A stretch of 12,892 bases of DNA, taken from assembly GCA_036404255.1 (NCBI GenBank), contig DASWOP010000137.1:1-12892 (forward strand), read 5' to 3'. Within the stretch, counting starts at the first letter, position 1, and the number at the start of each line of letters is the position of its first letter. Both the position numbers and the translations under genes were made by a program. The notes below the pieces were generated by a model. That model was not told the DNA's origin. It did not search any database and was given only the letters and a program-made list of their open reading frames with translations. Of the stretch, positions 6,854 through 12,892 are shown piece after piece. The DNA comes from JARLFX01 sp036404255. Lineage in GTDB: Bacteria; Acidobacteriota; Terriglobia; Terriglobales; Acidobacteriaceae.

Positions 6854-6959
6854 CGCGTTCCGCAAGAGGATAACGCCACGCGAAAAGCCTCTCCTAGTGC
6901 CCCTTTTCGCAAACAAGCCCTTGACAGAAATTTGCCCCAATCCAGTGAGGTGCGACTTG

Positions 6960-7027
6960 GGATTAAGCCCCCGGCTTCAGCCCACACGGAAAGCTGCTCC
7001 CGTTACGAAAGCGGGCTTTAGCCCCGG
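6960..7027 (+). repeat. Interspersed palindromic repeat, family E, sharing the family D core
   Basis: Opens GGATTAAGCCCCCGGCTTCA, identical over 23 bases (6960-6982) to 5548-5570 and 5799-5821 of family D, then diverges. It carries on with AAGCTGCTCCCGTTACGAAA and ends in the palindrome GGGCTTTAGCCC (7013-7024), with CCCG and CGGG arms around it. It sits in the spacer between the divergent SCO and MFS genes, 49 bases before the MFS start. The rest of this spacer (6854-6959) shows no further feature. Confidence 0.75.
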
Positions 7028-7075
7028 AAATCTTTACCTTCAACCGTCACACCACCCCTGTGGGACACTATCAAC

Positions 7076-8239
7076 GTGCCTCCCACACCCGCCGCCGCCC
7101 GAACCACCCCGCCCCTGTGGGCCCTGCACCTCCTTTTCCTGATGACTGGCACCGGCACCACCATGCTCGGCCCGATCCTGCCAGTCCTCATGCGGACATG
7201 GCAGTTGCACGACTCACAAGCCGGAGCTCTGCTCGCCGCCCAGTTCCTCGGTGCGTTCATGGGAGGCGCCAGCGTTGGCAGCAACGTCCGCCGTTCCCTG
7301 CTCACCGCCTCAGCCGCAGCAGCAGCCGGGCTTGGTGTATTTGCTCTCGCCTCATCCCACAGCGGAGGCATGCCCCTCTCCATGGCCGCCCTTCTGCTTG
7401 CGGGCTTCGGCATCGGCCACATGATCGCCTCAAACAACATCATCGGCAGCCACTTCCCCGCCGAACGCCGCGCCCGCACGCTGACGCTGCTCAATCTCTC
7501 CTGGAGCCTCGGCGCCATCCTCTCGCCCATTCTGGCCGCGTGGCTGCTGCCGCACCTGCCGCTGCACCTTCTGCTCGGCGTCTTCGCCGCGCTCTTTGCC
7601 TGTGCCGGTTGCGCCGTCTATGTGCGCCTCCCCGCCCCACCAGATGCAATCGCCTCCAGCGAAGAAGCCGGTGCCACCCGCAACGTCGTCCTCTTCTTTG
7701 GCACCATGATGCTCCTCTACGGCGGCGTTGAAACCTGCATGAATGGCTGGCTCACCACCTACATCCTGCGCTACGGCGACCACACCCTGAGCGGCAGCCA
7801 GCTCAGCACCTCCCTCTTTTGGATCGCCCTCATCGCTGGCCGTCTCTTCACCGCCGCCCTGCTCAACTGGATACGCGAACGCGGCCTGCTGCGTCTCGCA
7901 CTGGGTGCTACCACCCTCTGCATCGCCGCTCTCGTCCGCGCCCACACTTCCATTTCGCTCATGGCCTGCGCCGTCCTGCTCGGACTCTCCATGGCCGCCT
8001 GCTTCCCCGTCTGCTTCTCCATCATGGCGGGCTATCGCCCACGCGCCCGACAGGCTGGCGCTGTCATCGCCGTCTCCGGCATCGGAGCCGCACTCTTCCC
8101 CTGGCTCTCCGGCCTCGTCTCGACCCGGACAGGCTCGCTCCACACCGGCCTCGTCGTCCCCCTGCTTGCAGTGGCAGCCATGTTCATCATGAGCCTCCTT
8201 CTCCCTCGCGCCGACCAGCCCCCAACGCCGTCATCCTGA
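7076..8239 (+). CDS. Major facilitator superfamily transporter
   Basis: 387 residues, almost wholly hydrophobic, with about 11-12 predicted membrane helices: near 14-40, 48-66, 75-92, 98-118, 140-160, 164-182, 203-222, 240-262 and several more to ~380. This fits an inner-membrane secondary carrier. GVETCMNGWLTTYILRYGD and FWIALIAGRL resemble blocks seen in FucP-like and related sugar or unknown-substrate MFS carriers, so a sugar or drug substrate is only a guess. The loop 2-3 signature (GxxxDRxGRR) is degenerate here. The start is the GTG at 7076; the first internal ATG (7142) would remove the first helix. No strong ribosome binding site precedes the GTG. The stop codon at 8237-8239 lies inside a family B repeat, so the last three codons belong to the repeat. 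Confidence 0.87.
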   Translation: MPPTPAAARTTPPLWALHLLFLMTGTGTTMLGPILPVLMRTWQLHDSQAGALLAAQFLGAFMGGASVGSNVRRSLLTASAAAAAGLGVFALASSHSGGMPLSMAALLLAGFGIGHMIASNNIIGSHFPAERRARTLTLLNLSWSLGAILSPILAAWLLPHLPLHLLLGVFAALFACAGCAVYVRLPAPPDAIASSEEAGATRNVVLFFGTMMLLYGGVETCMNGWLTTYILRYGDHTLSGSQLSTSLFWIALIAGRLFTAALLNWIRERGLLRLALGATTLCIAALVRAHTSISLMACAVLLGLSMAACFPVCFSIMAGYRPRARQAGAVIAVSGIGAALFPWLSGLVSTRTGSLHTGLVVPLLAVAAMFIMSLLLPRADQPPTPSS

Positions 8240-8265
8240 GCGCGTCTTTGCGCGAAGGATCCCTG
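8230..8265 (+). repeat. Interspersed repeat, family B copy 3, overlapping the MFS stop
   Basis: GTCATCCTGAGCGCG, then TCTTTGCGCGAAGGATCCCTG. The internal GCGC and GCGC arms can pair around GTCTTT. Its TGA (8237-8239) is the stop of the MFS gene. A hairpin here could mark the transcript end, but there is no T-run after it. Confidence 0.7.
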
Positions 8266-8323
8266 TAGTTCGCCTCCCAGCCACCCAGAGTGTCGTAAGC
8301 GGGCGAGCCAAACCTCTTTGTTT

Positions 8324-8353
8324 GTCATTCCGAAGCGTAGCGCGCGGAATCTG
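8324..8353 (+). repeat. Interspersed palindromic repeat, family A copy 2
   Basis: The same 30-bp element as at 1771, with T at the variable fifteenth base. It is preceded by CTTTGTTT and followed by TTTTAG. With the copy at 8382 it forms a tandem pair, 58 bases from start to start. Confidence 0.8.
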
Positions 8354-8381
8354 TTTTTAGTCTCTGCTCTTGCCTTTGTTT

Positions 8382-8411
8382 GTCATTCCGAAGCGAAGCG
8401 CGCGGAATCTG
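8382..8411 (+). repeat. Interspersed palindromic repeat, family A copy 3
   Basis: The same element with A at the fifteenth base, preceded by CTTTGTTT and followed by CTTTTAG. Shared flanks show that the repeating unit with copy 2 is longer than 30 bases. The rest of the 8240-8517 spacer holds no recognisable gene. Confidence 0.8.
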
Positions 8412-8504
8412 CTTTTAGCCGCTGCCACCAACCATCCCCCGCCGTAAATCGTCTGATCCTCAGCGGCCCGCCTCCCGACACACGATTTCCAGACACTCCC
8501 GGCG

Positions 8505-8510
8505 TATAAC
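8505..8510 (+). promoter_or_regulatory. Candidate -10 element of the addB-like/addA-like operon
   Basis: TATAAC ends 7 bases before the ATG at 8518, the same distance as TAGAAT in front of the SCO gene. The bases between, GGGAAGG, look like a Shine-Dalgarno sequence but touch the ATG, which is too close for normal use. A leaderless start is therefore an alternative. No good -35 is seen. Confidence 0.35.
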
Positions 8511-8517
8511 GGGAAGG

Positions 8518-11313
8518 ATGCCTCTCCCGCCTCTGCATACCGCCGTCTTCGCCGCGTTGGATCGTGGCGCGCTCGTGCTAACGGCAAACCAGCGTGCGGC
8601 GCGGACGCTGCACGGTGCCTACGCCCAGCGCATGCGGGCAGAAGGTAAGCCCCTCTGGCAGCCCCCCACCATCGCTGCGTGGGAAAGCTGGACCAGCGAG
8701 CAGTGGCAGCAACTCGTACTCCGCGGCGCAGAGACGCGGATGCTGCTCACCCCGCGTCAGGAGCGCCTACTCTGGTCGCGCATTCTCACCAAAGACGCCG
8801 AGTCCCGCACCCTCCGCTCCCCGCAATCGCTGGCCCAGCTTGCGTCCGATGCCTGGAGCCTGCTGGCCCGTTTTGGCGGCCTGCGTGGCGGTCTGGGCCC
8901 CATCCGCGCCCAGTTTGAAGCTGCCTCCACAGATACCCGCACCTTCCTCCAGTGGGCGCAGCACTTTGAACGCCTCTGCGCCAAAGACCAATTCCTCTCC
9001 GCCGCTCAGCTTGACGACGCTCTCCGCTCCCACGTGGAAGCAGGAACACTCCCTCCCCCCGCCACGCAGATCGTTCTCGTCGGCTTTGACCGCATCACCC
9101 CGTCGCAGACCGCCCTCTGCGAATCCCTAATCGCCGCCGGTGTGGACGTAACCCACTTAGAGATCGAGTCCCAGTCCGCGCACATTGTTGTAGTCGAAGC
9201 CTCCGACTCAGACGCCGAGATGCACGCTGCAGCCCGTGCTCTGCGGCAGAAGCTGGAAACAGATCCCGAAGCCTGTCTTGCCGTCATCCTGCCTGACCTC
9301 GCCTCCGTCCGCAGCCGTCTGGAACGCATCTTCCTCAGTGAGCTTGCCCCCGAACTTCAGCGCGCCGGCGCCACAGGCCGCCCCCCCTTCGAGTTTTCCC
9401 TCGGCACCACGCTGGACCGTATCGCCATGACCCGCACCGCCCTCAGCCTCCTGCGCTGGACGCTGACGCCCCTGCCGCTCGAAGAAGTCAGCACCCTTCT
9501 GCTCTCCCCCTACCTCGCCGGCGCAGAGACCGAGCGCTATGCACGCGCTACGTGGGATGCACAGCGCCTTCGCGGCGCCACCCTTCTGCAGCCGGAGATT
9601 TCGCTGACCTGGTTGCTCGGCAAATTACAACTTCCGCCCTTGCTCCGCGCCCATCTCACCTCGCTGCAAAATCTCGCCGTGGAAAAGACCTCGCCCACTC
9701 CACGCCGCACCGTGAAAAAGCCCTCGCTCGCCACCCACGGCACATGGATGGATCACGCCGCCGCACTACTCGCCGCAGCCGGTTGGCCTCACGGCAACAG
9801 CCCCACTGATCGCCCTCTGGATTCCACCGAATTCCAGCTTCAGCAGCGCTGGCAGGAGCTGCTGGACGAGATCGCCACCCTCGACTTTTCCGGCGACCGC
9901 ATCGACTTCGCCGCCGCCCTCGCCGCCATCTCCAGCGCCGCCTCCGAAACCCTCTTCGCCCCCCAATCGCACGACGCGCCCGTACAGATCATGGGCGCAT
10001 TGGAATCCGCCGGTTCCGCCTTCGACAGCGTGTGGTTCCTGAACGCAACCGACATGCAGTGGCCCGCCACCGCCTCCACCCACCCCTTCATTCCGTGGAC
10101 CGTACAGCGCGACCTCGCCATGCCCGGCACCGACGCAGCACGAACCCTCGATGATGGCATCGCCATCACCCAGCGCATCTCCTCCTCCGCTCCGGAAGCC
10201 GTCTTCAGCTTCGCCCGCCGTGGCAACGAAGGCGACCAGCGCCCCTCTACCTGCCTGCAATCGTTGCAAATCGCCGACCGGCAGCAGCACTCCAACGCCA
10301 TCACCGCAGCCGAGCCCCTGCTGGCGCTCGAAGACGCACCAGACGACACCAATCTGCCCGCACTGCCCGACCAAACCATCCGCGGCGGCGCCACAATCCT
10401 GAAGCGTCAGGCCCAATGCCCCTTCCGCGCCTATGCAGAGCGCCGCCTCGCTTCCACTGCACTCGAAGGCACTGAAGCCGGACTAAACGCAGCCGACCGC
10501 GGCAACCTGATACACAAGGCTCTGGCGGATTTCTGGAACAGCGTTGAAACTCAGAGTGCCCTGCGCCAGATGACCGCCGATGAACGCATGCAGCGACTTC
10601 GCTCTGCAGTCGAATTGGCTGTACCGATCACCACACAAACCGGCTGGGATCGCCGCTATCTTGAACTCCAGCGTGACTGGCTGATGCAACTCCTGCCCCA
10701 ATGGCTCGAAGAAGAGCTGCTGCGTCCCCCCTTCCAGGTCATAGCAACCGAGCGAGCCCTCACGGATCAGCGCATTGGCCCCCTGCGCATCGATGTCCGT
10801 GTAGATCGCATCGACGCTGCGCTGCCCGATGGCCGCGAAATTCCGCATAACGAACGCCTCAGCGCGCCGCTGCAGATCATCCTCGACTACAAGACCGGAA
10901 ACATCCCCAGCAAGCCGTGGGACGGCGACCGCCCCGACGAGCCGCAGCTCCCCCTCTACGCCGCCCTGGCCGACGAAGAGACCCTCCACGGCCTCGCCTT
11001 CGCCCGCATCCGTCCCGGCGACATGTGCATCCAGGGCACAGCCTCCGCCCCGAATCTGCTGAAGCAAACCCGTCTCCGTCAGGACGGCACACCCTACGCC
11101 AACAGCGAGGTCGATGACGTCGGCTATCTCGTCTCCGAGTGGCGCAAGGTGCTCACGCGCCTTGCAGAAGACTTCGCGCGCGGAGAATCTGCCGTCGATC
11201 CGAAGCAGTATCCCCAGACCTGCAAAGACTGCGCGCAAATGCCTCTCTGCCGCATCAAGGAATCACCTCCCGGCGCGGAAGAAGACCCCAGCGAGGAGAC
11301 GCCCGATGCCTGA
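8518..11313 (+). CDS. AddB-like PD-(D/E)XK nuclease, iron-sulfur type (TIGR03623-like DNA repair protein)
   Basis: 931 residues, close to the ~900 of the AddB-related 'probable DNA repair protein' family. The N-terminal segment LVLTANQRAARTL (19-31) takes the place of a Walker A motif and lacks GKT, so this subunit should not hydrolyse ATP, whereas classical AddB keeps a P-loop. The C-terminal nuclease domain is complete: H666 in GNLIHKAL, D766 in VDRID, D790 and K792 in ILDYKTG, then a QLPLY motif. Four cysteines, C634 (CPFRAYAERRL) and C902-X2-C905-X5-C911, match the split 4Fe-4S cluster known in AddB. With the AddA-like helicase it should bind double-strand ends and resect them for RecA loading. 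The two genes overlap by 8 bp. The ATG at 8518 is the first start before the conserved segment; a TTG at 8557 is possible but less likely. Confidence 0.88.
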   Translation: MPLPPLHTAVFAALDRGALVLTANQRAARTLHGAYAQRMRAEGKPLWQPPTIAAWESWTSEQWQQLVLRGAETRMLLTPRQERLLWSRILTKDAESRTLRSPQSLAQLASDAWSLLARFGGLRGGLGPIRAQFEAASTDTRTFLQWAQHFERLCAKDQFLSAAQLDDALRSHVEAGTLPPPATQIVLVGFDRITPSQTALCESLIAAGVDVTHLEIESQSAHIVVVEASDSDAEMHAAARALRQKLETDPEACLAVILPDLASVRSRLERIFLSELAPELQRAGATGRPPFEFSLGTTLDRIAMTRTALSLLRWTLTPLPLEEVSTLLLSPYLAGAETERYARATWDAQRLRGATLLQPEISLTWLLGKLQLPPLLRAHLTSLQNLAVEKTSPTPRRTVKKPSLATHGTWMDHAAALLAAAGWPHGNSPTDRPLDSTEFQLQQRWQELLDEIATLDFSGDRIDFAAALAAISSAASETLFAPQSHDAPVQIMGALESAGSAFDSVWFLNATDMQWPATASTHPFIPWTVQRDLAMPGTDAARTLDDGIAITQRISSSAPEAVFSFARRGNEGDQRPSTCLQSLQIADRQQHSNAITAAEPLLALEDAPDDTNLPALPDQTIRGGATILKRQAQCPFRAYAERRLASTALEGTEAGLNAADRGNLIHKALADFWNSVETQSALRQMTADERMQRLRSAVELAVPITTQTGWDRRYLELQRDWLMQLLPQWLEEELLRPPFQVIATERALTDQRIGPLRIDVRVDRIDAALPDGREIPHNERLSAPLQIILDYKTGNIPSKPWDGDRPDEPQLPLYAALADEETLHGLAFARIRPGDMCIQGTASAPNLLKQTRLRQDGTPYANSEVDDVGYLVSEWRKVLTRLAEDFARGESAVDPKQYPQTCKDCAQMPLCRIKESPPGAEEDPSEETPDA
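11293..11298 (+). promoter_or_regulatory. Ribosome binding site of the helicase gene
   Basis: GAGGAG with a 7-base spacer to the ATG at 11306, inside the last codons of the nuclease gene. It supports this start and translation of both subunits from one mRNA. Confidence 0.8.
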
Positions 11314-12892
11314 AGACCTCCTGCTCTCTGACGCAGCCGCTCGCGCACGCGCACTGGACACTCGCTGCTCGTTCATCGTGGAAGCGCCCGCTGGTTCCGG
11401 CAAGACCGGCCTGCTCATCCAGCGATTCCTGCGCCTGCTCGCCGAAGGCGACGTGCAGCTTCCAGAAGAAGTTCTCGCCATCACCTTCACCCGCAAAGCC
11501 ACGGCGGAGATGCAGCAGCGCATCCTGAAGAACCTGCAGCAGGCCGCCGCCATCGCTGACACCGCGACGCTAAGCCCCTTCGACCAGACGACCCGCGCGC
11601 TGGCGCAGAAGGTGCTCGCGCGCAATGCGGAGCTTGGCTGGAATCTACTGCAGCAGCCGCAGCGGCTCAATATCCGCACCATCGATTCGCTCTGTAGCGA
11701 GATCGCCTCCCATCTGCCAATTCTCTCCGGCCTCGGCGGCCGCCTGCAGCCTATTGACGATGCCCGCCCGCTCTACATTGAAGCCGCGCGCCGCACCCTC
11801 GAAGAGTTGGACTCCAGTGATGCCACCATTGCCAATGCCTTGCGCCTGATTCTTCTCCACCGCGATGGCCGTCTCGATGAGTGCCAGTCCCTGCTGGCCG
11901 AGATGCTTGCCCGCCGCGACCAGTGGGCTCGCCTCATCCCGCTTGGCCGTGAACTCGATGCCGCGTTCCTCGACACCACCGTGCGCCCGCGACTCGAAAG
12001 CGCTCTGCGCGAAATCATCGCCGCGGCACTGCAATACGCCTTCACCCTCCTCGGGCCAGACGACCTGCGCGAGCTCTCCGAACTAGCCCACCTCGCCGCA
12101 CTGGAACTCGCGCGCACCGGCGCAGACCATCCCTTCGTCACCTGTATGGAGAGTCCGCTCTCGCCCCAGACAGGTGCCGAGTGTCTCGAACACTGGTGCG
12201 CCCTCAGCTGCCTCGTCATCACCAAATCAGGCGACTGGCGCAAGAGCATCGACAAACGAATCGGCTTCCCCACCACGTCGAAGGATAAGCCCCGCCTGCT
12301 TCATCTGCTCGAACGCATGCGCGCCAACGAACCGCTCCGCGATGCTCTCTGCGCCCTTGAGAAGCTTCCGCCCGCTCACTACACAGACCGCGAATGGGAG
12401 GTATCGAAGGCGCTCTTCCACTTCCTGCATCGCGGCATGGCCGAACTGCAGATGGTCTTCGCCGAACGCCGCCAGTGCGACTTCACCGAACTCAGCATCG
12501 CGTCCGTCGCAGCGTTGGCAGGCGGAGATGCCAGCCTCGCTGCAGCCATGGGCATGCGCTTCCGGCACTTGCTCGTCGATGAGATGCAGGACACCTCCAT
12601 CTCTCAATACACCCTGCTGCGCCGCATCACGCAGGGTTGGGACGGCGCCAGCCAGACCGTCTTCCTCGTCGGCGACCCGCGCCAGTCCATCTATCTATTT
12701 CGCCAGGCTCGTGTCGAACAATTCACCCGCGCCATCTCCGAACATTCGCTCGGCGACGTGCCTCTTGAGCACCTGCAACTCACCGCGAACTTCCGCTCGC
12801 ACCATGCTCTGGTCGCCGCATTCAACACCCACTTCGAACGGATCCGCCCACACCAGATCAATGCGCAGGATTCCACACTCTACACCGCCGCA
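11306..12892 (+). CDS. UvrD/AddA-like superfamily 1 helicase, 3' end missing
   Basis: 529 codons are open from the ATG to the last base with no stop, so the gene is cut by the window; related subunits run to about 1,050-1,200 residues. Motor motifs seen: Walker A APAGSGKT (27-34), motif Ia ITFTRKATAEM (59-69), TIDSLC (125-130), motif II VDEMQDT (D425, E426, Q428, D429), motif III GDPRQSIYLFRQA (from 456) and motif IV NFRS (495-498). These are the N-terminal half of an SF1A DNA helicase of the UvrD/RecB/AddA type. The large insert between TIDSLC and motif II (about 130-400) fits the 1B domain of AddA and RecB. AddA carries its own C-terminal nuclease, which is beyond the window, so I cannot say whether this protein is a helicase-nuclease or helicase only. 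It overlaps the AddB-like gene by 8 bp and has a strong ribosome binding site. Confidence 0.9.
   Translation, partial: MPEDLLLSDAAARARALDTRCSFIVEAPAGSGKTGLLIQRFLRLLAEGDVQLPEEVLAITFTRKATAEMQQRILKNLQQAAAIADTATLSPFDQTTRALAQKVLARNAELGWNLLQQPQRLNIRTIDSLCSEIASHLPILSGLGGRLQPIDDARPLYIEAARRTLEELDSSDATIANALRLILLHRDGRLDECQSLLAEMLARRDQWARLIPLGRELDAAFLDTTVRPRLESALREIIAAALQYAFTLLGPDDLRELSELAHLAALELARTGADHPFVTCMESPLSPQTGAECLEHWCALSCLVITKSGDWRKSIDKRIGFPTTSKDKPRLLHLLERMRANEPLRDALCALEKLPPAHYTDREWEVSKALFHFLHRGMAELQMVFAERRQCDFTELSIASVAALAGGDASLAAAMGMRFRHLLVDEMQDTSISQYTLLRRITQGWDGASQTVFLVGDPRQSIYLFRQARVEQFTRAISEHSLGDVPLEHLQLTANFRSHHALVAAFNTHFERIRPHQINAQDSTLYTAA

Noticed and set aside
6841..6987. A 49-codon upstream extension of the SCO-family gene
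   Set aside because: It would bury the lipoprotein signal peptide inside the protein. The start at 6840 gives a clean lipobox, and the extension runs into repeat E.
7430..8143. A 237-codon minus-strand frame opposite the MFS gene
   Set aside because: It is Gly/Glu/Ala-rich antisense of a high-G+C membrane protein gene with no recognisable domain.
9766..10416. A 216-codon minus-strand frame opposite the AddB-like gene (and a similar one at 10483-11238)
   Set aside because: These are antisense shadows of a well-supported gene with conserved catalytic motifs on the plus strand.

Overview
The window is G+C-rich DNA of a free-living bacterium. Protein character and the dense small interspersed repeats (GTCATTCCGAAGCG-type, GGATTAAGCCCCCGGCTTCAGCC-type, GGGTGCCCCATTCATCGCG-type) suggest a soil acidobacterium of the Terriglobales/Acidobacteriaceae. 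That assignment rests on memory of such genomes and is inference. No rRNA, tRNA, CRISPR array, transposase or phage gene was seen. Two genes run off the window ends.

Layout. (1) 1-1722, +: C-terminal part of an oligopeptidase B (S9A serine peptidase). (2) 1847-2487, -: a VapBC toxin-antitoxin pair whose promoter region holds three identical 8-bp palindromes at an exact 11-bp pitch. (3) 2528-4850, -: a small four-helix membrane protein of unknown function followed by a full-length MsbA-type ABC exporter, probably one transcript. (4) 4851-5931: about 1.1 kb without a credible gene, built from interspersed repeat modules in a recurring order. (5) 5932-6840, -: a lipoprotein joining a CusF-like copper-binding domain to a SCO1/SenC thioredoxin-fold domain. 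(6) 7076-8239, +: a major facilitator superfamily transporter, divergent from the SCO gene. (7) 8240-8517: a second repeat-bearing spacer. (8) 8518-12892, +: an AddB-like PD-(D/E)XK nuclease with iron-sulfur cysteines, overlapping by 8 bp the start of a UvrD/AddA-like helicase cut by the window end. Together these look like an AddAB-type double-strand-break processing complex.

How it fits together. Most genes are housekeeping or stress functions (peptide degradation, export, copper delivery to respiratory oxidase, DNA end resection) rather than one linked system. The less ordinary parts are the VapBC operator array, the repeat mosaic, the copper lipoprotein with an altered CusF site and a CX5C rather than CX3C SCO motif, and a few genes whose upstream sequence looks suited to leaderless transcripts. 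I found no clear, wholly new multi-gene system here.
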